A DNA stretch of 64,000 nucleotides from Ereboglobus sp. PH5-10 (GTDB lineage Bacteria > Verrucomicrobiota > Verrucomicrobiia > Opitutales > Opitutaceae). The notes under the pieces were generated by a model. The model searched no databases, was not told the origin of the DNA, and worked only from the letters and a program-made list of their open reading frames with translations. A program made the position numbers and the translations under genes. The stretch covers positions 62,001 through 126,000 of the forward strand of contig NZ_JAQFIP010000006.1 of the NCBI RefSeq assembly GCF_029504735.1. The letters are read 5' to 3'. This document shows, one piece after another, positions 1 through 8,125 of the stretch. Position 1 is the first letter of the stretch, and each line of letters opens with the position of its first letter.

Positions 1-1319
1 GCTTCCGTCGTGACAATGAGCGCTGGGCCCTCGAGGCGCCCATTCAGGCCCGCGCCAGCAAGACCGGCACCGAGATCACCATCAACGACCTGCGCGGGCT
101 CCGCGTTGACCGCTTTCTCGACACGGCCGACACCGCCGCGCCCGCCCGCGACAGCCTCGCGCTTCCCGCCCTCCGCGTCACCGTCGAGGGCAACAACCGC
201 TCCGAAACCCTGCTCATTGGCGACCGCCTTGAAAAGGCCCCGTCCGCCGCCTCAGGCGGAGAAGACACGGAGCCCGCCGCCGAATACTACGCCCAGCTCG
301 ACGGACGCAAAGCCTACTTCATCGTTCGCATTCCCGACATCCTCGTCAAAACCCTGCGCGACGCGCAGCAAGACCTTCGCGACCGCCACATCCTCGACTT
401 CAACCGCGCCAACGTCACCTCCATCACGATCGCCGCCGCGCAACAAACCGAGGTTGTCCTCCAGCGACTCGAGGCCACCGGCAACCCCGAAAGCGCGCCC
501 TGGCAAATCATCCGCCGCACCGACCACGGACCGCAAATCACGCCGGCGGATCACGACGCCGTTGTCAGGCTCCTCGACTCGCTCGCCGGCCTGAGGGTTC
601 TCCAGGATGGCACCGAGGGAAAAGGTTTTGTCAACGACGCCCCCTCCGACGCCGAAAAGGAAAACTATGGCTTCACCATGCGACCCGCCCGCGAGATCAC
701 GCTCAACTTTGCCGCCGCGCCCGCCCTCACCCTCCAGGTCGGCTCGGGCGCGAGCACGGTCGCCGAGACGGCCGGCAACACCTACGCCCGCGTCACCAAC
801 CAAAACTACATCTACCGAGTTTCCCCCGACATCCTCGACGAGCTGCCCGCCAACCCGCTCGCCTATCGCGACCGCGTCATCCGCGAACTGCCCGCCGGCG
901 CGCAAATCACCGCCCTCAAACTCACCGATCTCGCCAGGCGTGTTGTTGTCATGGACGCCGCGTTTCCCCTCGAACCCGGCACCGTTGGTCGCGAGGCCAT
1001 CGAATCGCTCTCCGCGCAACTCCGCACCCTTCGCGCCAAACGGTTCACGTCCGACGATTTTGCGAACACCATTTACGTTGCGGGAGAGGAGCGCTCGTGG
1101 GCCTACCAGCTCGAAATGACCATCACCCTGAGCGGCGGCGCGGCGGCGCGCACCGACACGGACAGCCTGTTTGTCGCGGCCCGCTCCGGCGGCACGACCC
1201 AATACATCGGCTCGCCGCAATACCGTGTGATTTTTGAGGCCGAGCAATCCCTGATCGACGCCCTGCATACCATTACCTACGGCCCCCGCGACCCCGGTCC
1301 GCCTGAGCCGTCGAAATAA
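1..1319 (+). CDS. DUF4340 domain protein, 5' end outside window
   Basis: An open frame runs in from the left edge (first full codon at base 3) and stops at 1319, giving 438 visible residues. The ATG at 678 is internal, because the same frame is open and protein-like far upstream of it. The visible part has the alternating short beta-strand and acidic-loop texture of DUF4340 proteins, including the segment WQIIRRTDHG followed by an acidic D/V-rich helix and the GLRVL strand. In Verrucomicrobiota and Bacteroidota these proteins usually follow the GldF/GldG-like ABC transporter genes, which would lie just left of the window. The N-terminal membrane anchor expected for the family is not in view. 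The molecular function of DUF4340 is unknown; a role as an accessory to an envelope ABC complex is inferred from family context only. Confidence 0.7.
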   Translation, partial: FRRDNERWALEAPIQARASKTGTEITINDLRGLRVDRFLDTADTAAPARDSLALPALRVTVEGNNRSETLLIGDRLEKAPSAASGGEDTEPAAEYYAQLDGRKAYFIVRIPDILVKTLRDAQQDLRDRHILDFNRANVTSITIAAAQQTEVVLQRLEATGNPESAPWQIIRRTDHGPQITPADHDAVVRLLDSLAGLRVLQDGTEGKGFVNDAPSDAEKENYGFTMRPAREITLNFAAAPALTLQVGSGASTVAETAGNTYARVTNQNYIYRVSPDILDELPANPLAYRDRVIRELPAGAQITALKLTDLARRVVVMDAAFPLEPGTVGREAIESLSAQLRTLRAKRFTSDDFANTIYVAGEERSWAYQLEMTITLSGGAAARTDTDSLFVAARSGGTTQYIGSPQYRVIFEAEQSLIDALHTITYGPRDPGPPEPSK

Positions 1320-1362
1320 CTCCCGACAACTCCAAAAAAGCCAATCAACACACATCCCAACA

Positions 1363-1770
1363 ATGGAGCCCCACCCCCCTCAACTACCGCCGGCGCAGCC
1401 GCCAAATCAAAACGTTCTTCCACCACCCGCTCCCGCCCCGGCCAGCCGCCAGTCGCATTCCGGCCTGGGTATTGCGTCGTTCGTTCTCTCCATCATCAGC
1501 GGCATGGCGTTGTTTTGCGTGGTGCTCGCCGCCGGGGTCATTGAAAGCAGCACGCCCGGAGGCATGGATGAATCATCACCGCAGGCCATGGTTGTGGGCT
1601 TGTTTCTTTTTGCGTTCATGGGGCTGGCATTGCTGGCGGCGGGGCTTGGCGTTGGCGGATTGTGCCAGAAAAATCGCCGGAAAATCTTCGCGATTCTCGG
1701 TGTGGCCTTTTCCGGCGCCGCGATTGTGCTTGTGATGGGGCTGATGATTTTCGGACTGATGGCTGGATGA
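1363..1770 (+). CDS. small membrane protein, DUF4190-like
   Basis: 135 residues. The first 35 or so are rich in proline and glutamine (cytosolic tail), then two hydrophobic segments follow at about 37-60 and 70-95, a short basic loop (CQKNRRK) and a last hydrophobic segment to the C-terminus. This order of a proline-rich tail, two or three helices and a basic loop is typical of DUF4190-type proteins, which have no known activity. It starts 44 bases after the DUF4340 stop on the same strand and may be cotranscribed with it. The family call is from overall layout, so the function stays unknown. Confidence 0.6.
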   Translation: MEPHPPQLPPAQPPNQNVLPPPAPAPASRQSHSGLGIASFVLSIISGMALFCVVLAAGVIESSTPGGMDESSPQAMVVGLFLFAFMGLALLAAGLGVGGLCQKNRRKIFAILGVAFSGAAIVLVMGLMIFGLMAG

Positions 1771-1868
1771 ACCGGGGCGGATTGTTCCGCCCTGTTTTTT
1801 TGATCTTCACAATTTCGCCGGTTTTCCGAATAAACAAAACCGTGCCCAATCCCCGCAATCCCCGCGCC

Positions 1869-2993
1869 ATGAACATAATGAAAAAAACATCGAAAGTCAT
1901 ATTCACCAAATCCCTCGCGTTTGCCGCCGGCATCGCACTCGCCCTGATTTGCGCCGTCGCGCCACTTCACGCGCAAAGACATGCCGACCCGCAAAAACTC
2001 GCGAACCCGGATTCGTTTTCAATGATCCTCCTCGGCGATCCGCAGGGTTACACAAAATACGACATCAACCAACCCATCTTTGAGCTCTGCACGGCGTGGA
2101 TCAGCGACAACATCAGCCGCCTCAATATAAAAGCCGTGCTGTGCACCGGCGACCTCGTTGAGCAAAACGAGAACATCATCCTCAACCGGAAAATGCTCAA
2201 CCAAACCAGCCGCGAAATGTGGCAGTCCGCCTCGCGCTCACTCGCGCGCCTCGATAACAAGGTTCCCTACATCGTCTCCTGTGGCAACCACGACTACGGT
2301 TACAGGTCCTCCGAGAATGGCATGACGCGCTTCCCCGAATATTTTCCCATCGAGCGCAACTCCACATGGCGCGACACCTGCGTCGCCGCCCTCCCGAACC
2401 GCAACGGCATCCCCTCGCTCGAAAACGCCGCCTTTGAGTTTTCCGATGAAAAATGGGGCAGGCTGCTGGTCATCACCTCCGAGTTTCACCCGCGAAACGA
2501 GGTGCTCGACTGGGCGAAAAAACTCGCCTCGTCCAAAAAATACGAAAACCACACGGTCATATTTATGACGCACAGTTTTCTCACCAACGGAAAAGACAGC
2601 CGCCGCATTGAAAAGGAGAAATACAAGCTCATCGACAACAATGGCGCCGACATTTGGGAAAAACTCATTCGCTCCACGCCCAACATCCGCCTCGTCATTT
2701 GCGGCCACACCGCCAACGGCAAGGGCAAGTTCGAGGACAACGTCTCCTATCGCGCCGACGCCAATGACGCCGGCAAAACCGTGCACCAAATGATGTTTAA
2801 CGTGCAAACCCTCGGCGGCGGCTGGGAGGGCAACGGCGGCGACGGCTGGCTGCGCATCCTCGAATTTCTCCCCGACGGCAAGACCATCGCCGTGCGCACT
2901 TATTCGCCTCTGTTTGGAATCTCGCCGTCCACAAAACACCTCGCCCACCGCACCGAGCCGTTCGACCAGTTCGAAATGACAATCGAGCGCTGA
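1869..2993 (+). CDS. secreted calcineurin-like metallophosphoesterase
   Basis: 374 residues from the ATG at 1869 (a second ATG at 1878 is equally possible). The frame is open further upstream, but only these starts give a proper signal peptide: basic KK/K, a hydrophobic core (FAAGIALALICAVAP) and a LHAQ cleavage site near residue 34. Metal-binding blocks of the calcineurin-like fold appear in order: GDPQGY in place of GDxH, GDLVEQN, GNHDYG, THSF and GHTANG. The first block has Gln where His is usual, which is also seen in some secreted phosphoesterases. The substrate is unknown. It is likely periplasmic or on the cell surface. It is followed by a palindromic repeat and then converges with the HEAT-type gene on the other strand. 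Confidence 0.85.
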   Translation: MNIMKKTSKVIFTKSLAFAAGIALALICAVAPLHAQRHADPQKLANPDSFSMILLGDPQGYTKYDINQPIFELCTAWISDNISRLNIKAVLCTGDLVEQNENIILNRKMLNQTSREMWQSASRSLARLDNKVPYIVSCGNHDYGYRSSENGMTRFPEYFPIERNSTWRDTCVAALPNRNGIPSLENAAFEFSDEKWGRLLVITSEFHPRNEVLDWAKKLASSKKYENHTVIFMTHSFLTNGKDSRRIEKEKYKLIDNNGADIWEKLIRSTPNIRLVICGHTANGKGKFEDNVSYRADANDAGKTVHQMMFNVQTLGGGWEGNGGDGWLRILEFLPDGKTIAVRTYSPLFGISPSTKHLAHRTEPFDQFEMTIER

Positions 2994-3023
2994 TCTGCGC
3001 GTGTGTTCGATGCGTTCAGTCGC

Positions 3024-3091
3024 TTGGTAGGGCGAACCCTCCGGGTGAGCCGGGAATTTTTCGACCCACCCGGAGAGTTCGCCCTACCAAA
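3024..3091. repeat. palindromic element, family I, copy 1
   Basis: Two arms about 25-29 bp long, beginning GGTAGGGCGAACC and ending GGTTCGCCCTACC-like in inverted form, around a short AT-rich centre. The element sits between the convergent phosphoesterase and HEAT-type genes, and transcribed it would fold into a long hairpin. Further copies lie at 26850, 35395, 36352 and 43897. Confidence 0.85.
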
Positions 3092-3126
3092 ACAGCCACG
3101 TCATATCCATGGCCGCTGTTTTGGGT

Positions 3127-4581
3127 TTATTTCTTTTTCGGTTTTGCGTTGGCGAGCCGTTCGGTCGCGGCTTTCACGTCGTCGTTGGCGGCGTTTTTGC
3201 GAAGGTAATCCAGCGCCGCGGACTTCGTGCCGACGCGCTCCATCAATGTGACGAGCATTGTTTGCGCGAGCAGTCGCTCGTGGTCATCGTTGGCTGCCTT
3301 TGAAATCGAGACGAGCGCATCAACCGCGAGGGGGCTTTTCCAGGCCCCCAGCGTTTTGATGGCGTCGCTTCTCAGTTTTCCCGCGTGGGCGCGCGTGCAC
3401 AGGGCGATGGCGTTTTCGCTGTCATGCAAGGGGGCGAAGCGCAGCCAGAAGGCTTTTGCGGGCGCGGCGGTTTGCGCGTAGGCGTTTTCCACCGCGGCGA
3501 ACATCGCCGGCGTGAACACGGCTTGCGAGATGCGCATGAGCGCGCGCTGCATCGCGGTGCGCAGCGATGCGCTCGTTTCGACGGGAAGGCGGCGGGCGAT
3601 TTCGCAGAAAACATATTCGTCGGCGAGGGATTCGCAGACTTTCAGCATGGCGCGTTTTTCGTCCGCGTTTGCCGAGTCGTAACCGGCGAGAAACTTGCGC
3701 CCGAAATGCGACAAATCCATCAGCGCGAGCGCGGATGCCGCCAGCTTTGACACGGACGAATCCCGAGAGCCGAGCGCGCCCGCCAGCGCGTCCGCGCGCG
3801 AGGGCAAGGGGGCTTGCGCCAGGTAAATCGCCATCTGTGCCGCCTGCTCCTTGTCGAGCATGGGGGCGAATGAAAGGAGGCGCGTGAGCGTTTGCGCGTC
3901 CTTCGTTTCTTTTGAAAAGGCGCATCCCAGCGCGAGCGCGAGTTCCGGCGTCGCGGGGTCTAGCGCCCACAAATTCATTTCATTTTTGCCGCGCGCCAGC
4001 AGCGCGTAAACCAGCCTCGGTTTCATTGGCTCGCTGAAGTTTTCAAACACCAGGTAGGCGGGCAGCGGTGTTTCCGGGTGGCTGCCCAGGTAATCAATCA
4101 GCAGCGCCTGGTCTTGCGCGGACGCCGGCAGCGCGGACGGGATGGAAAGCTGCTTTTCCGCGATAATCGAGGTGCCGCGTTTTGTGTGCGCGAGGGCTTC
4201 CGCCAGGCGCGAGCGCACCGATTCATCCTTTTCGGCGGCGATGATTTTTTCGAGCCGCTTCGCGCCGGCTTTTTGCATGCCGACGGCCTGGACCAGTTGC
4301 GCGAGCATCATTCGGTAGCGCGGAGTGCCCTTCCCTCCCGCAATCTCGTCGAGCAGCGCCTTCTCCATGCGCGCGCAAAAATCCTTGTCGTTGTTGTGAT
4401 AATACACGGCAAAAACCAAATCGTTGATGGCCTTTGTTTCGGTTTCGCCGGAGCCAAAATCGCATTGCTGGAGCTGCCGCACTTGCGCCATGTCGGGGGC
4501 GGGATACAGCGGTTGCGACTGCGCATGGCAAACGCATGTGACCGCCAGCAATAGTATCAAGGGTGTGATGATTTTTTTCAT
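3127..4581 (-). CDS. secreted HEAT-repeat-type protein
   Basis: 484 residues with a clear signal peptide (MKKIITPLILLLAVTCVCHAQ). The rest is a series of alpha-helical units rich in Ala and Leu, with recurring helix pairs such as LAEALAHTKRG, LAASALALMDL, IKTLGAWKSPLAVDALVSI and LLAQTMLVTLMERVG. This is the signature of HEAT/ARM solenoids, and the C-terminus is lysine-rich (KPKKK). No catalytic motif is visible. It lies 63 bases downstream of the Gfo/Idh gene on the same strand and is probably cotranscribed with it. Such HEAT proteins often accompany secreted Gfo/Idh enzymes in Verrucomicrobiota and Planctomycetota, where a role in sugar processing has been suggested. The exact role is unknown. 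Confidence 0.7.
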   Translation of the reverse strand: MKKIITPLILLLAVTCVCHAQSQPLYPAPDMAQVRQLQQCDFGSGETETKAINDLVFAVYYHNNDKDFCARMEKALLDEIAGGKGTPRYRMMLAQLVQAVGMQKAGAKRLEKIIAAEKDESVRSRLAEALAHTKRGTSIIAEKQLSIPSALPASAQDQALLIDYLGSHPETPLPAYLVFENFSEPMKPRLVYALLARGKNEMNLWALDPATPELALALGCAFSKETKDAQTLTRLLSFAPMLDKEQAAQMAIYLAQAPLPSRADALAGALGSRDSSVSKLAASALALMDLSHFGRKFLAGYDSANADEKRAMLKVCESLADEYVFCEIARRLPVETSASLRTAMQRALMRISQAVFTPAMFAAVENAYAQTAAPAKAFWLRFAPLHDSENAIALCTRAHAGKLRSDAIKTLGAWKSPLAVDALVSISKAANDDHERLLAQTMLVTLMERVGTKSAALDYLRKNAANDDVKAATERLANAKPKKK

Positions 4582-4644
4582 AAAATATTATTACATTTAA
4601 TTGTATTACAATTTTCGGGTGCTCGGGATCGGAAGCCGGGCTCC

Positions 4645-6009
4645 TTAGATCTTCGCCCATTCACCCCTGTTTTCGCGCCACAGGAAACGATTCGCCACCT
4701 CGTCGCCGACAAAGCTCCGCGTGCGCCAGTCCCATTCGAGGCTGCGTCCGAGCTGGTGCGCGATGTTGCCGATGAGGCACATGTTGCAACTCGACTGGCC
4801 GACCTCCGGCGGGCAGATCGTCGGGCGGCCCGTGAGCACCGCGTCGATGAAGTCGCGCCGATGGTCGTTGGACACTTGCACGGGATTGTTTCCGTCGCCG
4901 AAACGCACGTTGCGAAGCGACGGTTTGTTCACCCAAAACCGGCCGCCGCGCGCGCAGGATGCCGTGGCCTCGGTGCCCACGAACGTGACCATGGTCGCCT
5001 TGCCGGAATTGCGTTTCACCTCGTCGGGGCATCCGTAACGAACCTTCGTGCCGTTGGCGAATGTGTAGGAAATGTGCTTTGTGTCCGCCGGCATTTTCGG
5101 GTTCGGGCTTGGGAAAACCTCGACGTATTTCGGCCCCTTGCCATCGAGCCCGAGCCCCCAGAGCGCGATGTCGAAATGGTGCGCGCCCCAGTCGGCCTGC
5201 AAACCGTTGCCATACTCGATGTGCCAGCGCCACTCGCCCCAGGGATAACCGTAGGGTTTCGGCGGCGTGCCTCCCATCAAAGGAGGCAAAAAGTGCGACG
5301 TGTAAGGTCGCATGACCGCCGGCCCGACCCACATTTCCCAGTCCATGCCCGCGGGCAGTGGCTCCGCCGGCCAGTTGTAATCCGTCGGATACCAGCGCCC
5401 GAAATCGCACCACACCTCCTTGATGTCGCCGAGCATTCCCGTGCGGGCAAGCTGCACCGCCCGGCGGAATCCCGAATCGCTCCGCTGTTGCGAGCCCGTT
5501 TGGAAAACAACGCCGCTTGCGCGCACCGCGTCCACGACGCGCTGGCCTTCCTCGATCGTAAAGGTCATCGGCTTTTCGCAATAGATCGCCTTGCCCGCGC
5601 GCGCCGCGAGTATCGACATGATTGCGTGCCAGTGGTCGGGTGTCGCAATAACCACCGCGTCGATCGTGGGGTTCGCGAGGAGCGCCCGGAAATCCTTGTA
5701 ACCCGCCACGCTGATTTTTTCCCCGTATGCCTGCTCATATTTCGAGGCGATGTTTTTCTTTTCGTAGGCAATGCGCTCGTCGTCGACATCGCAAACGGCG
5801 GTGATCCGGCAGCGCTCGTCGTTGACGAAGGACCTTATGTGCGAGGACGCCATCCGCCCCAATCCAATGACGCCCACATTGACCAGCGAGTTGCGCGAGG
5901 ATGCCCGTGCGAGCACGGCTCGCGGAAGCAACAGGGCTCCGCCCGCGGCCACCGCCGCTTGTTTTAGAAAATCACGGCGTGTCGCCAGTGTGTGTCGGGG
6001 AGTTTTCAT
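4645..6009 (-). CDS. Tat-exported Gfo/Idh/MocA family oxidoreductase
   Basis: 454 residues. The N-terminus has a twin-arginine signal (RRDFLK at 11-16, then a hydrophobic stretch to about residue 35), so the folded enzyme with its cofactor is probably exported. A Rossmann motif GVIGLGRMA (46-54) binds NAD(P), and CEKPM (144-148) holds the Glu-Lys-Pro of the family. The C-terminal half carries the Gfo/Idh beta-sheet domain, with HHFDIALWGLG contributing the usual catalytic histidine region. Family members oxidise or reduce sugars or sugar-like polyols; the substrate here cannot be read from sequence. It is the first gene of a likely two-gene operon with the HEAT-type protein and diverges from the DUF5069 gene. 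Confidence 0.88.
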   Translation of the reverse strand: MKTPRHTLATRRDFLKQAAVAAGGALLLPRAVLARASSRNSLVNVGVIGLGRMASSHIRSFVNDERCRITAVCDVDDERIAYEKKNIASKYEQAYGEKISVAGYKDFRALLANPTIDAVVIATPDHWHAIMSILAARAGKAIYCEKPMTFTIEEGQRVVDAVRASGVVFQTGSQQRSDSGFRRAVQLARTGMLGDIKEVWCDFGRWYPTDYNWPAEPLPAGMDWEMWVGPAVMRPYTSHFLPPLMGGTPPKPYGYPWGEWRWHIEYGNGLQADWGAHHFDIALWGLGLDGKGPKYVEVFPSPNPKMPADTKHISYTFANGTKVRYGCPDEVKRNSGKATMVTFVGTEATASCARGGRFWVNKPSLRNVRFGDGNNPVQVSNDHRRDFIDAVLTGRPTICPPEVGQSSCNMCLIGNIAHQLGRSLEWDWRTRSFVGDEVANRFLWRENRGEWAKI

Positions 6010-6197
6010 AGGATAATTGGCTCTGGGTTAAAATTGCGCGCACGCAATTCGAGGGTTTTAGGCAAGCCATGGATGGCATTATTTTCATGAGCGGAGTCAA
6101 TTGTGAAGACGAACCGGGGCAAAACGCGTTCGCCTTTCAACGCCGCCCCGCAAAATAAAAGTGGAAGCATTCGCCCCGGGTGCTTTTATTTCGCGCC

Positions 6198-6659
6198 ATG
6201 CCATCGAAACCCATTCCCGGATCGACTGGTGAAGTGCTCACTTGCCTGCCTTCGCCCTACATTCCCCATGCCGCAACCGGGCTGCTTTACCTGCCGCGCT
6301 TCATCGCCAAGTGCAAATACGTGAAAACCCACGGCGCCCTGCCCGCCAGCTACGCGAAAAACTACAAGCGCGGGCTCGACCGTTTTCTCTGCCTCCATCT
6401 CGGCGTGGATCCGTCCGCGGTCGAGGAAATCGTGCACACCTCGACCGGCGACGCCGAAATTGACCGACGCTTGCTCGAACTTTTCCCAAGGGACACCCGC
6501 GCCGCAAAATGGAACCGCGACCTTGTGCAAAAAGGCATGACCGACGCCGGGCGGGATTTTTTGCGCGACGCGCTCACCGCAATGGGCTGCGCCGACCGTG
6601 CCGGCGAAATCAAAAGCGTGCCCGACTTGATCGATTTCGACGAAGGCCGGATCGAATAA
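6198..6659 (+). CDS. DUF5069-like protein
   Basis: 153 residues from the ATG at 6198; a GTG at 6180 is in frame but adds only six residues. Features that resemble DUF5069 are an early LPRFIAK block, YAKNYKRGLDRFL and a C-terminal acidic helix. There is no signal peptide or membrane segment, so the product is presumably cytosolic. No activity is known for this family, which is common in Verrucomicrobiota. It is transcribed alone, diverging from the Gfo/Idh gene. The family call is moderate; the gene itself looks real, with a normal amino-acid make-up and a clean stop. Confidence 0.6.
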   Translation: MPSKPIPGSTGEVLTCLPSPYIPHAATGLLYLPRFIAKCKYVKTHGALPASYAKNYKRGLDRFLCLHLGVDPSAVEEIVHTSTGDAEIDRRLLELFPRDTRAAKWNRDLVQKGMTDAGRDFLRDALTAMGCADRAGEIKSVPDLIDFDEGRIE

Positions 6660-6679
6660 TTCGCAGTCTTCATATGTAG

Positions 6680-6699
6680 GGGCGTCGCTTGCGACGCCC
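6680..6699. repeat. short GC-rich palindrome GGGCGTCGC
   Basis: GGGCGTCGC, two bases, GCGACGCCC: a perfect 9-bp inverted repeat. The same core recurs at 23588-23609, where a T-run makes it a terminator, and at 37621-37640. It follows the DUF5069 stop and could end its transcript, but no T-run follows here. Further on, at about 6718-6752, an 11-bp sequence GCAAGATCGCG occurs twice in direct orientation. Confidence 0.6.
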
Positions 6700-6860
6700 G
6701 GTTTGATCCAAAAATTCGAGCAAGATCGCGACATTCGCAGCAAGATCGCGGGCGAAATAATCACGCGGCGTGATATTATCCGGCGTTCGTGAACATGCGG
6801 GCGCGCCAGTGCTCCGCGCGCGCGGCAATGTCGCGCCTCAAAATATAAACCGATAATATA

Positions 6861-7853
6861 ATGAAAAAGGATAAACTGATTTTAATGGCCGCCTTGGTTT
6901 CCGCTTCGCTTCTTTTCTCCGCCTGCTCCGAAAACTCCGGCACGGTTAACAAGACCGCCGCCAAACCCGCCGGGAAAAGCGAGAAGGCGAGGGTTTATTA
7001 TACATCGGAAATCAGCTCGCAAAGTTTGATAGCAATATACAAGGCGCTCGGTCGCGAGGCCAGGGGCAATGTGGCGGTCAAGCTGAGCATGGGCGAACCC
7101 GGGGGAAACAATTACCTCAAGCCCGCGCTTGTCGGGGATTTTGTCCGGCTTGTGAACGGCACGTTTATCGACGCGAACACCGCTTACGGGGGACGCCGCT
7201 CCACCACGGAGCAACACTTGCAAACCGCCCGGGATCACGGTTTCGCGGCAATCGCCCCGGTGGATATTCTCGACGCCGAGGGCGAAATCGACCTGCCCGT
7301 GGTCGGCGGCAAACACTTGAAGCGCGATGTCGTGGGCTCGCATTTTACGAAATATGATTTTGTCGTTAACCTGTCGCACTTCAAGGGCCACGCGATGGGC
7401 GGGTTTGGCGGCGCGCTCAAAAACATGTCGATCGGCATTGCTTCCGTGTCGGGCAAGTGCCTCATCCACACGGCGGGCGCGAGCAGCACGAACGCGTTTG
7501 AGAAGGTCGAGCAAAACCATTTTCTCGAATCGATGGCCGAGGCGGCCAAGGCCATCGCCGACCATTGCGGCGAAAATATTATTTATATAAGCGTGATGAA
7601 CAATCTCTCCGTCGATTGCGACTGTGACGCCAGTCCGGAGGACCCCAAGATGGGCGACATCGGCATCCTCGCCTCGCTCGACCCGGTGGCGCTCGACAAG
7701 GCGTGCGTCGACCTCGTGTATGCGTCCAAGGATCACGGGAAAATACACCTAATCGAGCGCATGGAATCGCGCAACGGCATCCGCATTGTCGAGCACGCCG
7801 AGCAAATCGGCATGGGCACGACCAATTACGAACTCGTAAACTTGAGCCGGTAA
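6861..7853 (+). CDS. DUF362 domain lipoprotein
   Basis: 330 residues. The N-terminus is a lipoprotein signal with lipobox LFSAC (Cys22). The body matches DUF362: an N-terminal VKLSMGEPGG block, the central SHFKGHAMGGFGGALKNMSIGI motif region, and the C-terminal block DIGILASLDPVALDKACVDLV. Many DUF362 proteins carry a ferredoxin-like 4Fe-4S module, but no such CxxCxxC cluster is present here, only an isolated CDCD. Function is unknown; some relatives are annotated as iron-sulfur proteins of anaerobes. It is flanked by repeats on both sides and looks monocistronic. Confidence 0.8.
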   Translation: MKKDKLILMAALVSASLLFSACSENSGTVNKTAAKPAGKSEKARVYYTSEISSQSLIAIYKALGREARGNVAVKLSMGEPGGNNYLKPALVGDFVRLVNGTFIDANTAYGGRRSTTEQHLQTARDHGFAAIAPVDILDAEGEIDLPVVGGKHLKRDVVGSHFTKYDFVVNLSHFKGHAMGGFGGALKNMSIGIASVSGKCLIHTAGASSTNAFEKVEQNHFLESMAEAAKAIADHCGENIIYISVMNNLSVDCDCDASPEDPKMGDIGILASLDPVALDKACVDLVYASKDHGKIHLIERMESRNGIRIVEHAEQIGMGTTNYELVNLSR

Positions 7854-7882
7854 GGATTCGCCGAAACGAACTACGCCTGCGT

Positions 7883-7968
7883 CCGGGAGCGCGGGCATCT
7901 TGCCCGCCGGTTTGAAGGCCTGTGCGGCGCGGCGCGCCGTCTTGCGGGCAGTATGCCCGCGTTCCCGG
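7883..7968. repeat. palindromic element, family III, copy 1
   Basis: Arms of 25 bp (7883-7907 and 7944-7968) share the core GCGGGCATCTTGCCCGC, which is itself a palindrome, so the element is a nested hairpin. It lies in the 272-base gap between the DUF362 and TonB-receptor genes. A second copy is at 37406-37494, inside a larger inverted-repeat element. Confidence 0.75.
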
Positions 7969-8125
7969 GTGCAAGGTGCGCCCCTGCAAGATGAAACGCG
8001 TTGACAAGCATGCTGAACTCCCGAAACAGGAGCGCGATTTTTTCTTGGCGCCAATCTATGCTGGCAATCCCGGCGCGGATTTCGCGTCCCATTTGTTTTT
8101 ATATTAATATTTAATAATATTCTTC

